Source of the DNA: JBCBSZ01 sp039185015
Lineage (GTDB): Bacteria; Actinomycetota; Acidimicrobiia; Acidimicrobiales; Poriferisodalaceae
Reading direction: 5' to 3'
Assembly (NCBI GenBank): GCA_039185015.1
Contig: JBCDAU010000036.1
Location: forward strand, 1-55,595
DNA length: 55,595 nucleotides
In this document: in pieces, positions 1 to 8,881 of the stretch
Position numbering within the stretch: the stretch's first letter is position 1
How the letters are laid out: the number at the start of each line of letters is the position of its first letter
Notes under the pieces: generated by a model
The model's input: only the letters and a program-made list of their open reading frames with translations
Database searches by the model: none
What the model was told of the DNA's origin: nothing
Made by a program: the position numbers and the translations under genes

Positions 1-60
1 CCTGCGCCGCCATTGGGGGGGGGGGGGGTCGCCCCAGTTGGGGGGCCGCGCCGCGGCCGC
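1..60. other. Low-complexity G-run at window edge
   Basis: A run of 13 or more G residues lies at about 15-28, with more G/C runs up to about 70. The methyltransferase frame that crosses it becomes Pro/Gly-rich and stops looking like its family. This is more likely a contig end or miscalled homopolymer than biology, so reading frames below about position 110 should not be trusted. Confidence 0.6.
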
Positions 61-628
61 CCGGGGGGTGGAGGTCGCCTTTGCGGGGCTCTCCCCCGCG
101 CGCCCACGGCGCCGCCTCCGCCGCTGCGGCCTCGGGGCCGAACACGTCGCCGACCAGCGCGCACAGCTCCTGCCAACCCGGCGTGCGTTCGAGGCTCGAC
201 CAGACCGCCACGGCGATCCGGCCCCCAGGCCTCACCACGCGACGCAGCTCTCGGAGCGCGGCAGCCCGATCCTCGAAGAACATCAGACCGAACTGGCTGA
301 TCGCGGCATCGACCGAATCGTCGTCGAGGGGCAACCGCTCGGCTGCGGCCTCGCGCCAGTCGACGCCAGGAGCGCGGTCGCGAGCCACACCGAGCATGCC
401 GCGGTTGAGGTCGACGCCGACGACGTGGCCCGTGGGGCCGACACGCTCGGCCGCAACCCGGGACGCGACACCGGTCCCGCAGGCGACATCGACGACGCGT
501 TGGCCCTCGTCGAGCAGCGCGGCGTCGCACACCACCGGTGCCCACTGCGCGAAGAGCGCCGGGACGAAGAACGTCTCGTAGACCTCGGCGCTGTCGAGCG
601 TGAGCTGGCCTCGTTCTGCATCGGACAT
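2..628 (-). CDS. SAM-dependent class I methyltransferase, 3' end missing
   Basis: The minus-strand frame starts at ATG 626-628 behind a GGGAGGG ribosome site. It begins MSDAERGQLT and carries a glycine-rich SAM-binding loop (VVDVACGTGVASR), an acidic strand-2 loop (GVDLNRGML) and a DAAISQFGLMFFED segment. These mark a UbiE/COQ5-like Rossmann methyltransferase. The substrate cannot be told. Family-like sequence continues to about position 130 (GWQELCALVGDVFG). Beyond that the frame runs into the G-run at the window edge and loses similarity, so the C-terminus is missing or garbled. It is divergent from the SARP regulator at 723. Confidence 0.75.
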   Translation of the reverse strand, partial: MSDAERGQLTLDSAEVYETFFVPALFAQWAPVVCDAALLDEGQRVVDVACGTGVASRVAAERVGPTGHVVGVDLNRGMLGVARDRAPGVDWREAAAERLPLDDDSVDAAISQFGLMFFEDRAAALRELRRVVRPGGRIAVAVWSSLERTPGWQELCALVGDVFGPEAAAAEAAPWARGGEPRKGDLHPPGGRGAAPQLGRPPPPPMAAQ

Positions 629-672
629 CGGTGACCCTCCCGGTCGTCGGCGTCTCGGCAGCGTGCGACGGA

Positions 673-722
673 CCGAGTGCAGGTCGAGTGCAGCGGCGGT
701 GCGCGCTCCCTACGCTGCGGCC
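673..722 (+). promoter_or_regulatory. Putative leaderless promoter with SARP-like direct heptamers
   Basis: Two near-identical heptamers, CCGAGTG (673-679) and TCGAGTG (684-690), lie in direct orientation at an 11-bp pitch. That is the layout known for SARP-family binding sites. A -10-like TACGCT (711-716) ends 6 nt before the GTG start of the downstream SARP-family gene, and no Shine-Dalgarno fits in the gap. The 3' heptamer ends about 20 bp from the -10, further than in classical SARP promoters. Autoregulation is therefore inference. Confidence 0.4.
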
Positions 723-3464
723 GTGCACCGGGTCGAGTTGCTTGGTCCCGTGCGGGCCGTCGCCGACGACGAGGTGATCGAGCTCGGGAGCCCGACCCAG
801 GCCCTCCTGCTCGTCGCCCTCGCCTGCGCGCGTCCCCACTCGATCTCGACCGCAGCGCTGATCGATGTCGTGTGGCCCGACGCCGCCCCGCCCTCGGCGC
901 GAAACTCGCTCGCCTCACACCTGTCCCGCCTCCGAGGTCGGCTCGGCGACGGGTCGATCGAGCGCGACGGCGACGGCTACCGGCTGATGCGCACGACCGA
1001 CGTCGACGATCTCGACGAGCGGCTCGGCGACGACGATCCCGAGTCACTCCGGGCGACCCTGGCCCGGTGGCGGGCCGACCCAGCGGAGGCCTGGGGGGAG
1101 CACCCCGCCCTGCGGGCGCGGGCGGATGAGCTCGAGGACCTGCGTACCGCGCTCCGCCGTCGGCGCAGCGAACTGCTCGTCGACGCCGGGCGACTCGACG
1201 AGGCGCTCGCGGAGCTCCGATCCCTCACCGTCGATCGGCCGTCCGACGAACGAGCCTGGGCCGACCTGGTGTCGGTCAGCAGCGCAGCGGGACAGCGCAC
1301 CGAGGCGCTTCGGGCCGCCCAGGCCGCTCGCCTGGCCCTCGCAGCGGTCGGGCTCGACGACGACCCGGCCCTCCTCGCCGCCGAACGGGCTGCGTTGGCT
1401 GGGCGATCACGACGGACACCGCGGCCGATCGGTCCGCTGCTCGGCCGCCGCGACGACCTCGCACGCCTGCTCGATCAGACGGCGAGCGCCCGATGGACGA
1501 CGCTCGTTGGCCCGGGTGGCGTCGGCAAGACCCGCCTCGCCATCGAGGTGGCCGCCGAGGCCGAGCGAGGCGGCGAGGTCGTCGTGTGCGACATCGGAGC
1601 CGGGCCGGAGCGCGAGGTGCTCGCCACGATCGCCCGCTCCGTGGGTGGCCCTCTGCTGCCGGACCCGGTCGAGCGGATCCGCCATGGCATCGGTGACCGG
1701 GAGCTGCTCCTCGTCCTGGACGGATGCGAGCAGCGAATCGCGGTGCTGGGCCACCTCGCCGACCACCTCGGGGTGCTCCCCCACCTCCGCACCTTGGCCA
1801 CGAGCCGTCGACCCCTCGGCATCGATGGCGAGGAGATCGCCGAGCTCCATCCGCTCGAACCGGCGGCAGCGCACGAGCTGTTCGTCGGGACCACGCGACG
1901 TCTCGGCGAGCACCCACCCGGCGACGAGCTCGTCGAGGTGATCTGCGAGCGGGTCGACCGCCTCCCGCTCGCGATCGAGATGGCTGCCGGGCAGCTCCGG
2001 CTGATGGAGGCCGACGAGCTGCATCGTCGCCTCGATCACCCCACGGCGCTGCTCGGCGGTTCCGCCGAGGCCGGCCGACCCTCGCTCACCGCGACGATCG
2101 ATCGATCGCTCGAGCTGCTGCGCGAGGCGGACGTGCGCGTGCTCGCCCGGCTCTCGGTCTTCGAGGGCCCCTTCACCCTCGACCGCGCCGAGGCGGTCGT
2201 GGGCTGGGGAGCGATCGGGCGCTCGGAGGTCGCGACCGCGGTGGGCGCGCTCCGCGACGTGTCGTTGGTCTCGCCGGTGCAGTCGCTGTCGGGGCGCCGA
2301 CTCCGCCTCCTCGACACGGTCCGCGCCCACGCCGCCGATCTCCTCGCCCTGACCGGCGAGGGCGACGATCAGCTCGCACGCCACGGCCGCGCCCACGCCG
2401 AGCTGGCCGAGCAGATCGAGGCCGGGATCGTCGGCGGCGAGGAGGCGTGGTGGGCGACGGTCGCCGAGGCCGAGCTGCCCGACCTCGGCGCCGCGTTCCG
2501 TGCTGCGCTCGATCGGCGCGACCTCGAGGTCGCCTCCCGCATCCCGGCGGCGCTGTTCCAGTTCGCCTACGACCGCGCCCGACCCGAGGTCGCCGCGTGG
2601 GCCGTGGAGCTCCTCGACGACTCATCGCTCCCCGTCGCTCACCGCGACCGGCTCCTCGCCGTCTCGGCGCTCGGCGCCTTCCAACACGGTGAGTTCGACC
2701 GGTCGGAGTCGTTGGCTCAGCAGGTCGCTGACGATCCCCTCGCCCGACGCCGGGCGCTGATCATGCGGGCCAACGTCGCGCTGGTCCGCGGCGAGCCCAC
2801 CGCGGCCGCCGACCTCGCCGGGCGGGCGCTCGCCGGAGCCGACCCGTACCTGACCGGCCTGAGCTCGCTGCTCGTCGCGGTCTCGGCGAGCTACGCCGGA
2901 GACCGAGAGCGGGCCGAGCGAGCCGCCGTCGAGCTCGACCGCCTCGCCACGGCTCCCGACGTCGCCCCGACCGTCGCGGCCTACGCGGCCTACGTCCGCG
3001 GCGAGCTGGCCGCCGAGACCGACCCGACCGCGGCCATGGCCCACCTCGAGACCGCGATCGCCCGGGCGGAGGCCGTCGGCTCGGTGGTCAGCGAGGGCGT
3101 CGCACGGGTCACGGCGAACACGCTCGCCGCGACCGCTGGCGATCCCCAGGAAGCGGTGGTCTCGTTCCGCCGGACGATCGAGCACTGGGCGGGCCGCACC
3201 GACCGATACCGCCTGTGGGTGACCGTTCGAAACCTGGTGGTCGCCTCGACCCGGGCCGGCCACACCGAGCTCGCCGCGCGCCTGCTCGGTGCCGTCGAGA
3301 CCAACGCACCGGCCGCCTACGGGCCCGAAGCGGAGCGACTCGACGCGACGGCGGCGTCGCTCGCCGACGCGCTCGGGGAGACGCGGCTCGACCACCTGAT
3401 CACCGAGGGGCGGGCGCTGGGACTCGACGACGTCGTCGCCCTGGTCGTCGGCACCGCCGACTGA
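723..3464 (+). CDS. SARP/AfsR-type transcriptional regulator with NB-ARC ATPase and TPR-like region
   Basis: The 913-residue product has an N-terminal winged-helix domain of the OmpR/SARP type (residues about 1-85), a bacterial transcriptional activation domain (about 95-225), then a P-loop ATPase with Walker A GPGGVGKTR and Walker B-like LLLVLDGCE followed by LATSRRPL. A long alpha-helical, TPR-like C-terminus follows. This is the AfsR architecture, in which nucleotide binding controls a DNA-binding SARP domain. GTG 723 is chosen because homology begins there (VHRVELLGPV) and TACGCT sits 6 nt upstream. The longer frame from about 600 would overlap the divergent methyltransferase start. Target genes are unknown. 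Confidence 0.85.
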   Translation: MHRVELLGPVRAVADDEVIELGSPTQALLLVALACARPHSISTAALIDVVWPDAAPPSARNSLASHLSRLRGRLGDGSIERDGDGYRLMRTTDVDDLDERLGDDDPESLRATLARWRADPAEAWGEHPALRARADELEDLRTALRRRRSELLVDAGRLDEALAELRSLTVDRPSDERAWADLVSVSSAAGQRTEALRAAQAARLALAAVGLDDDPALLAAERAALAGRSRRTPRPIGPLLGRRDDLARLLDQTASARWTTLVGPGGVGKTRLAIEVAAEAERGGEVVVCDIGAGPEREVLATIARSVGGPLLPDPVERIRHGIGDRELLLVLDGCEQRIAVLGHLADHLGVLPHLRTLATSRRPLGIDGEEIAELHPLEPAAAHELFVGTTRRLGEHPPGDELVEVICERVDRLPLAIEMAAGQLRLMEADELHRRLDHPTALLGGSAEAGRPSLTATIDRSLELLREADVRVLARLSVFEGPFTLDRAEAVVGWGAIGRSEVATAVGALRDVSLVSPVQSLSGRRLRLLDTVRAHAADLLALTGEGDDQLARHGRAHAELAEQIEAGIVGGEEAWWATVAEAELPDLGAAFRAALDRRDLEVASRIPAALFQFAYDRARPEVAAWAVELLDDSSLPVAHRDRLLAVSALGAFQHGEFDRSESLAQQVADDPLARRRALIMRANVALVRGEPTAAADLAGRALAGADPYLTGLSSLLVAVSASYAGDRERAERAAVELDRLATAPDVAPTVAAYAAYVRGELAAETDPTAAMAHLETAIARAEAVGSVVSEGVARVTANTLAATAGDPQEAVVSFRRTIEHWAGRTDRYRLWVTVRNLVVASTRAGHTELAARLLGAVETNAPAAYGPEAERLDATAASLADALGETRLDHLITEGRALGLDDVVALVVGTAD

Positions 3465-3467
3465 GGG

Positions 3468-4754
3468 TCAGTCGGGCGGGCGGGTGGCGGCGATGATCGC
3501 GGCTGCGAGCAGGGTCGCCGAGGCCGACGCCACGAACGGTGCCGTGTAGGAGCCGGTCGTCGACTCCATCCACCCCACGAGGAACGGTCCGGCGCCCGAC
3601 CCGGTCTGGGTCGCGAGCGAGATGACACCCATCACCGTCGCGAACGACACGAACCCGAAGAGCTCGCTCACCAGCAACGACTGCAGCATGTAGATGTTGC
3701 CGATCGTGAAGCCGACGACCAGGACGAAGATCCAGGTCGTCCAGGTGGTGTCGACCAGGGCGACACCGAACACGGCGATCGCCTGCACGACGCAGCAGGC
3801 GACGGTGAGCGGCACCTTGGGCACCCGATCGGCGAAGCGGCCCACGACCAGCCGAGCCACGACGCTGCCGAACGCCGTCAGGGTGAGCGTGAAGGACGCC
3901 ACCTGGCGGGAATCGAAGCGCTCCTCGAGGAACGAGAGCTGGTGGATCAGGAAGCCCGTCTGCGCAGCGAGGACCAGCACGAAACCGATCAGGATCGTCC
4001 AGAAGGCCCGAGTCCTCGCCGCCTCCGACCGGGTCCACACCCGGCGCTGGACGTCCTCGCGGAGCGAGGCGTTGTCGGTGACCAGCGGCCGATCGGCATC
4101 GGCCCCCACCCCGAGCTCACGGGGGTCCCAGACCAGCACGCCCGTGATGATCGGCACCGCCACGGCCAGGACGAGCGCACCCATGACCGGCGCAGCCAAC
4201 TCGATGCCGCCCTGGTCGATGAGCGCTGCACCAACGGGCACGAGCACCATGCCGCCCACGGAGACGCCGGTGGCGCTGATGCTGATCGCCTCGGCCCGCC
4301 TGGTCACGAACCAGCGGCTCAGGATGCTCTGCACACCGGTGCCGGTCGTCAGCCCGAACGACACCGCCAGGACGGCGTAGACGGCGTAGAGCTGCCAGAT
4401 CTGGTCGAGGACGCCGACCGCGGAGATCGCGACGGCCATGAGGCCGGCACCGGTCAGCATCAGTCGCAGCGGTCCGCGGCGGTCGACGATCGGTCCGACG
4501 ACCGCGGCGGTGACCCCGCTGATCGAGAAGTACATGCCCGTCGCGCCCGAGACGACGGCGTTGCTCCAGCCGTGCTCGTCGCGCAGCGGCCGCAGGAAGA
4601 CGGCGAGGCCGTAGTACCCGACGCCGACACCGACGAACATCAGCACCGCCGTGCCGAACGTGATCCACCAGGCGTAGTGCACGCGGCTCGGCAGCCGCCG
4701 CCCGAGGTACGGCGGACGCCTCGTCGCCGTGTCGGCGGAGCCGGTCAGGGTCAC
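3468..4754 (-). CDS. MFS transporter, monocarboxylate/OFA-like
   Basis: A 428-residue polytopic protein with about 12 hydrophobic segments. It starts with VHYAWWITFGTAVLMF and has the loop motif DRRGPLRLM after helix 2 and a matching second-half motif (GRFADRVPKV). The order resembles the oxalate:formate/monocarboxylate branch of the major facilitator superfamily, and the substrate is unknown. The frame is open to 4835, but the extra 27 residues are unconserved and overlie a perfect palindrome. GTG 4752-4754 has a TACCGT -10-like box 8 nt upstream and is preferred. The gene is convergent with the SARP gene (3-bp gap) and divergent from the aminotransferase. Confidence 0.8.
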   Translation of the reverse strand: MTLTGSADTATRRPPYLGRRLPSRVHYAWWITFGTAVLMFVGVGVGYYGLAVFLRPLRDEHGWSNAVVSGATGMYFSISGVTAAVVGPIVDRRGPLRLMLTGAGLMAVAISAVGVLDQIWQLYAVYAVLAVSFGLTTGTGVQSILSRWFVTRRAEAISISATGVSVGGMVLVPVGAALIDQGGIELAAPVMGALVLAVAVPIITGVLVWDPRELGVGADADRPLVTDNASLREDVQRRVWTRSEAARTRAFWTILIGFVLVLAAQTGFLIHQLSFLEERFDSRQVASFTLTLTAFGSVVARLVVGRFADRVPKVPLTVACCVVQAIAVFGVALVDTTWTTWIFVLVVGFTIGNIYMLQSLLVSELFGFVSFATVMGVISLATQTGSGAGPFLVGWMESTTGSYTAPFVASASATLLAAAIIAATRPPD

Positions 4755-4756
4755 CG

Positions 4757-4782
4757 GAGCGGACGGTAGCGACCGTCCGCTC
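4757..4782. promoter_or_regulatory. Perfect 11-bp inverted repeat, putative operator
   Basis: GAGCGGACGGT (4757-4767), a 4-base spacer AGCG and ACCGTCCGCTC (4772-4782) form a perfect inverted repeat just upstream of the preferred start of the MFS gene. The arm nearer the gene contains the -10-like TACCGT read on the minus strand. The position fits a repressor operator controlling the transporter, or a 5' hairpin if transcription starts further upstream. Confidence 0.5.
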
Positions 4783-4870
4783 GCGTGCCGACATCGCGCA
4801 ACCAACTCGCCCGCTGCGGTTCCGTCCGGCACCATGAGCGCCTGCGCCGACGACGACGACAGGTGATCAC

Positions 4871-5869
4871 GTGACGAACTCCGAGCCCGCCACCGCTCCC
4901 CCGAAGTTCGGCACGGTGTTCAGCGAGTCGATGGCGATCGCCCGCTTCGAGGACGGCAGCTGGTCAGCGCTGGAGATGGTCTCCCCCGACTCGATCACCT
5001 TCCATCCGGCCACGCATGCGCTCCACTACGGCAGCGCCTGCTTCGAGGGGCTCAAGGCGCACCGCCATCCCGACGGGTCGGTGCACGCGTTCCGAGCCGA
5101 CGATCACGTCCGACGCCTGGTCCAGAGCGCCACCCGGCTGTGCCTTCCCGCACCGCCGAACGAGCTGATCGCCGCGGCCATCACCGACACGGTCGAGGCC
5201 AACGCCGCGGCCACCCCCGAACCACCCGGATCGCTCTACCTCCGCCCCGTGCTCATGGGGACCGATCTCGACATCGGCGCCGCCGCGACGCCGTCGCGGT
5301 CGGCCCTGCTGTACGTGCTCGCCAGCCCGGTCGGCGAGTACCTCCCCCCTCGCCCACTGCGGATCGTCGTCGAGACGGAGATCCCCCGGACGACGCCCCA
5401 GTTCGGCGTCGTGAAGACGGGCGCCAACTACGCCATGGCCCTCGGCGTCATCGGCGCAGCCCGTGAGCAGCACGGCGCAGATCAGGTCTTGTTCGCCCCC
5501 GACGGTGCGGTCGAGGAGACCGGAGCGGCCAACGTCGTGCTGCTCGCTGACGGCCACCTGCTCACGCCCGCGCTGACGGACGGCTTCCTCCACGGGGTCA
5601 CCCGTGACTCGCTGCTGCGGCTCGTCCGGGACCGGGGCTGGACGGTCGAGGAGCGGGCGATCACCGTCGACGACGTACGGGAGTGGATCGCACGTCCCAG
5701 CGCCGAGATGGCGCTCACCGGCACCGCCGCCGTCCTCGCCTCGGTCGGCGAGCTGATCGTCGACGGTGCCCCGATCGCGGTCGGGTCCGGCTCGACCTCC
5801 CTCGCCGCCGAGCTCCGCACGGCGCTCACCGACGTCCAGACCGGTCGGGCGCAGGCGACCTGGGTCTGA
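4871..5869 (+). CDS. ilvE: Branched-chain amino acid aminotransferase-like (fold-type IV PLP)
   Basis: A 332-residue fold-type IV PLP enzyme. HALHYGSACFEGLKA, FRADDHVRRL, LYLRPVLMGTD, VKTGANYA (the PLP lysine region) and EETGAANVV are the expected IlvE motifs in order. The predicted reaction is transamination of Leu, Ile or Val with 2-oxoglutarate in the cytosol. It starts at GTG 4871, preceded by AGGTGA a few bases upstream and by a palindromic GTGATCAC. It is divergent from the MFS gene. A 4-amino-4-deoxychorismate lyase or D-amino-acid transaminase is the main alternative, but the length and motif spacing favour IlvE. Confidence 0.85.
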   Translation: MTNSEPATAPPKFGTVFSESMAIARFEDGSWSALEMVSPDSITFHPATHALHYGSACFEGLKAHRHPDGSVHAFRADDHVRRLVQSATRLCLPAPPNELIAAAITDTVEANAAATPEPPGSLYLRPVLMGTDLDIGAAATPSRSALLYVLASPVGEYLPPRPLRIVVETEIPRTTPQFGVVKTGANYAMALGVIGAAREQHGADQVLFAPDGAVEETGAANVVLLADGHLLTPALTDGFLHGVTRDSLLRLVRDRGWTVEERAITVDDVREWIARPSAEMALTGTAAVLASVGELIVDGAPIAVGSGSTSLAAELRTALTDVQTGRAQATWV

Positions 5870-5900
5870 AGGACCCCGTCGAGGCGGAGGCCTCCTCCGC

Positions 5901-5912
5901 TAGCGTCCGGCC
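5901..5912 (+). promoter_or_regulatory. Leaderless -10 element
   Basis: TAGCGT at 5901-5906 ends exactly 6 nt before the ATG at 5913, with no Shine-Dalgarno between. The spacing implies a transcript that begins at or near the start codon. Confidence 0.4.
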
Positions 5913-6371
5913 ATGGCGAACGTGAGCTACAAGAAGCCTCCGGCGCTGATGCTGAAGGTGGGGAACCCGATCATCGAGTTCCTGCTCGGACGGGGTTGGG
6001 GCCCCACCTCCGAGCTGATGGTGTTGAGGTGGCGGGGCAAGAAGTCCGGCGCCGAGTATTCGACGCCGGTCAGTCGGTTCGAGATCGACGACCGGCTCAT
6101 GACCTTCACCAACTCTGGCTGGCGGCACAACTTCGTCGGCGGTCACCCGGTCGACGTCACGCTGGACAAGCAGGTCATCGCGATGAAGGGCACCGTCGTC
6201 GACGATCCGTCGACCGTGGGCGCGGCGCAGAGTCGCGTGATCGAGGAGTGGGGCGACAAGGCCAAGCGAGCGATGGCGCTGCGGTGGGAGACCACGCCCA
6301 CGTTGGACGAGATGGTCGAGTTCACCACGGCCAACGGCACCGTGATGGTCGAGTTCGAGCGAACCGGCTGA
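5913..6371 (+). CDS. Nitroreductase-family deazaflavin (F420)-dependent oxidoreductase, Ddn-like
   Basis: A 152-residue protein with the compact split-barrel pattern of the Ddn/DUF385 family. Its markers are LRWRGKKSGAEYSTPV near residues 37-52, an FTNSGWRHNFVGG stretch, and a C-terminal TPTLDEMVEFTTANGTVMV. Family members bind F420 and act as quinone or nitro reductases. That activity is inferred from the family, not shown here. The ATG at 5913 follows a leaderless -10 box. It stands alone between the aminotransferase and the S41-like gene. Confidence 0.65.
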   Translation: MANVSYKKPPALMLKVGNPIIEFLLGRGWGPTSELMVLRWRGKKSGAEYSTPVSRFEIDDRLMTFTNSGWRHNFVGGHPVDVTLDKQVIAMKGTVVDDPSTVGAAQSRVIEEWGDKAKRAMALRWETTPTLDEMVEFTTANGTVMVEFERTG

Positions 6372-6392
6372 TCCGCGACCGAGCAGCCTCCC

Positions 6393-7868
6393 ATGGCGGG
6401 GAACAGCTCGAGCCATCTCGCGTTCCCGTCGCCGCCGCACCGGAGTCGACCATTGGTCCAGCCGCTGTTCGCCCACGGCCCCCGCCGGGTCGTCGTGCCC
6501 GATGGGGATGGTGCGACCTCGCTACGCCGGCATCTGGAGGGCGAGCTGGCCGAGTTCGACGTCGAGCTCGGCGCGGGCGTCGAACTGGCCGAGGAGGTCT
6601 CCGGCGACGGGCACCACCTCGTCCTGCGGGTCGACGCCGCGGTCGCGGTGCCGAGGCTGGAGCGCGTCGGCGGCGACGTGCACGCCGTCGGGTCCACCCT
6701 CGATGACGCCGCGCTGGCGCTGCACCTCGTGCGGACCATGCGTCGAACGGGAGCGACGCGGCTCGAGCAGGTCCCGGCCCACTCGGCCGGCGAGGCGGTC
6801 GCACGCGTCGAGGCCGAGGTCGGATCCACCTGGCCGTCGTTCGATCGCACCGGGATCGACTGGTCGGAGCTGAGCAGCAGCCATCGACCCGGCGCCGAGC
6901 TCGGCGGCGCGGCGCTGATCCCTGCCCTGCAGAGATGGGTCGCCGAGCTGGGCGACGGCCACACCAACGTCCACCCATCGAGCATGCGAGCCGCGCTGCC
7001 GTACGCCGCACGCGCCGAAGGGAGACGGCTCGTCCTGGCTGACGTTCCGCCCGGCACACCGTTGGCCGAGGCCGGCGTCGGTCCCGGCGACGAGATCCAC
7101 GGGCTCGACGTCGCCCAGCTGGCACCCCTCGTCGGCGCGCCCCCATCGATGCGTCCGTGGGCCATCGGGAGGCGGGCGTTGTCCGGGCCGCCAGGTGTGC
7201 CTCTGACGTTCGCGGTGCGGCGACGAGACGGCTCGACGGCCGAGCTGGAGGACGTGCCGGGCGAGACGACCTGGCCCGACCCGATCGAGTGGCGCCGCCT
7301 CGACACCGGAACCGGGTACGTCCGCCTCCGCCGATGGCTCGACGACGACGACGCGACGATCGACGTCGCGCTCTCCGAGCTGGCGGCGTGCGAGCGGCTC
7401 CTCATCGACCTGCGCGGCAACGCCGGCGGCCAGCTCACCGCGGCGGTGGGGTTTCGGCGTCGCTTCCTCGCCGAACGGGCGCGGATGGGCACCGTGCGCT
7501 TCTCCATCGGCGACGGCGGCATCGGCCCGGCCACCGACTACGTCGATGAGCCGTCGGACCGGACCCGGCGCACCGCTCGGACGCGCTTCCTCACCGACAC
7601 GCTGACCTACTCGGCCAGCGAGGACGCGCTGCTCGGCCTGCGCCAGCTGCCGTGGATCGACGTCGTCGGGCGGCGCTCGGGCGGGGGGAGCGGCCGAGTC
7701 CGGGTGGTGCAGCTCCTCGGTGACGCGGTGCTCACCGTCTCGACCGCCCTCACCTACGACCACGACGGCAGCTGCGTGGAGGGTGCCGGCATCGCCGTCG
7801 ACCGCCTCCTCCCGCTGGACGAGCTGACGCCGGCGGGGCAACTGGCGGCGGCCGATCACGGCTGGTGA
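6393..7868 (+). CDS. S41-family peptidase-like protein with PDZ-like segment
   Basis: The 491-residue product has a central PDZ-like stretch (PPGTPLAEAGVGPGDEI, about residues 214-230). It then has an S41/tail-specific protease core with LLIDLRGNAGGQ (about 333-344), LTYSASEDAL around the expected nucleophilic serine, and a C-terminal GRRSGGGSG...EGAGIAVD. These are the C-terminal processing protease hallmarks. No signal peptide is visible, so it may be cytoplasmic or use another start. The ATG at 6393 has no good ribosome site, and the first ~30 residues are unconserved. A TSPc-domain non-protease is possible. Confidence 0.65.
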   Translation: MAGNSSSHLAFPSPPHRSRPLVQPLFAHGPRRVVVPDGDGATSLRRHLEGELAEFDVELGAGVELAEEVSGDGHHLVLRVDAAVAVPRLERVGGDVHAVGSTLDDAALALHLVRTMRRTGATRLEQVPAHSAGEAVARVEAEVGSTWPSFDRTGIDWSELSSSHRPGAELGGAALIPALQRWVAELGDGHTNVHPSSMRAALPYAARAEGRRLVLADVPPGTPLAEAGVGPGDEIHGLDVAQLAPLVGAPPSMRPWAIGRRALSGPPGVPLTFAVRRRDGSTAELEDVPGETTWPDPIEWRRLDTGTGYVRLRRWLDDDDATIDVALSELAACERLLIDLRGNAGGQLTAAVGFRRRFLAERARMGTVRFSIGDGGIGPATDYVDEPSDRTRRTARTRFLTDTLTYSASEDALLGLRQLPWIDVVGRRSGGGSGRVRVVQLLGDAVLTVSTALTYDHDGSCVEGAGIAVDRLLPLDELTPAGQLAAADHGW

Positions 7869-7881
7869 GCCACCGGGGCGT

Positions 7882-7920
7882 CCGCGACCGACGACGCGGT
7901 CGGTGCGTCGCCGGTCGCGG
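7882..7920. terminator. Hairpin between convergent genes
   Basis: CCGCGACCG (7882-7890) pairs with CGGTCGCGG (7912-7920), and the inner CGACGC pairs with GCGTCG across a 7-nt loop, with one mismatch between the two stems. It lies between the convergent S41-like and DUF1330 genes, as expected for a bidirectional terminator. No T-run follows. Confidence 0.55.
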
Positions 7921-7926
7921 GCGGGA

Positions 7927-8247
7927 TCAGCCGGGCGAGGCGAAGGCCGGGGCCAGCATCACCCTCGAGGTCTCGGAGTTGGTGGTCCCGAGACGGCGAG
8001 CCTTGAGCGGCTGGTACTCGGGATCCTCGTACCAGGCGCGTTGGGCCGCCGCTGACGGGAACCTCAACACCGCCACGAAGTTCTGGGCGACGACACCCTC
8101 GACGATCTCGGCGGGTGGGCCACCGAGCAGGATCTCGACCCCGTGGCGCTCATGGATCGGCGCGAGGTGGGCGGCGTAGTCGGACCAGAACCGTTCGGGT
8201 TCGGTGATCTCGAGCTCGACGATCAGGTAGACGGACGTATCGGACAT
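7927..8247 (-). CDS. DUF1330 family protein
   Basis: A 106-residue dimeric alpha-beta barrel-type protein. YLIVELEITEPERFWSDY at the N-terminus, HGVEILLGG and the FPSAAAQRAWYEDPEYQPLK block are the DUF1330 signature. Its biochemical role is unknown. The ATG at 8247 follows a GGGAG ribosome site. It lies 38 bases below the SRPBCC gene on the same strand, so the two may be co-transcribed. Confidence 0.8.
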   Translation of the reverse strand: MSDTSVYLIVELEITEPERFWSDYAAHLAPIHERHGVEILLGGPPAEIVEGVVAQNFVAVLRFPSAAAQRAWYEDPEYQPLKARRLGTTNSETSRVMLAPAFASPG

Positions 8248-8285
8248 GGCTGCGCTCCCGTGTGAGGTGGAGGTCGGCTCGTCGA

Positions 8286-8792
8286 TCAGCGGGACGCACC
8301 GAGCTCGGCGGCCTTGCGGTCCGAGATCGTGTCCCGCTCGGCGTAGGCCCGGAGGTCGTCGCCGATGATGTCGAGGGTCCGGTCGAAGCGCCGACGCATC
8401 ATGGGCTTCATCACTGCCCCCAGCGGCCCGGTGACCTCAGCGGTCAAGCGGAGCTGGACGACCGACCGACCGTTGGGCGCAGCTTCGATCGTCCACTGGT
8501 TCCTCAGGTCCTTGACGAACCCCGGGATCTTCTCGGCCTCGGCGGTGTAGGCGAAGCGGCGCAGAGCGGGCTCGTACTGCACGAGCTGCTCGTCGATGCT
8601 GCCGAAGCCGTCCACCTGGCAGATCCGGCCGCCGGCAACGCCGTCGGCGACCGGGCCGTACTTCGGGTTCGGTTCGGAGCGACGGATGCCGCTCGCCCAG
8701 CTCGACACCTCCGTGAACTCGGAGGTGAGCTTGGTGAAGAGCTCGTCCGCATCAGCGTCGAGCTCGAATCGCTTGGTGACTTCGAGGGACAT
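8286..8792 (-). CDS. SRPBCC (START-like) family protein
   Basis: The 168-residue protein starts MSLEVTKRFELDADADELFTK and has the helix-grip pattern of polyketide-cyclase/START-like proteins: IEAAPNGRSVVQLRLTAEV near the middle and a long C-terminal helix (MMRRRFDRTLDIIGDDL). These proteins bind hydrophobic ligands in a central cavity, and the ligand is unknown. The start at 8792 is chosen because GGAAAGG lies just upstream. The longer frame to 8885 would run into the 3' end of the LuxR-type gene. Confidence 0.7.
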   Translation of the reverse strand: MSLEVTKRFELDADADELFTKLTSEFTEVSSWASGIRRSEPNPKYGPVADGVAGGRICQVDGFGSIDEQLVQYEPALRRFAYTAEAEKIPGFVKDLRNQWTIEAAPNGRSVVQLRLTAEVTGPLGAVMKPMMRRRFDRTLDIIGDDLRAYAERDTISDRKAAELGASR

Positions 8793-8881
8793 GGTGCCTT
8801 TCCGTCGAGCCGGCCGATCCGGCTGCGACGGTGCCCACTCTCGATCCGAGGCAGGCCGCTGCCATCGCCCGAAGGCGACGA

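Noticed and set aside
4755..4835. N-terminal extension of the MFS transporter to 4835
   Set aside because: The 27 extra residues are not membrane-like and overlie a perfect palindrome and -10-like box. The GTG at 4754 explains the data better.
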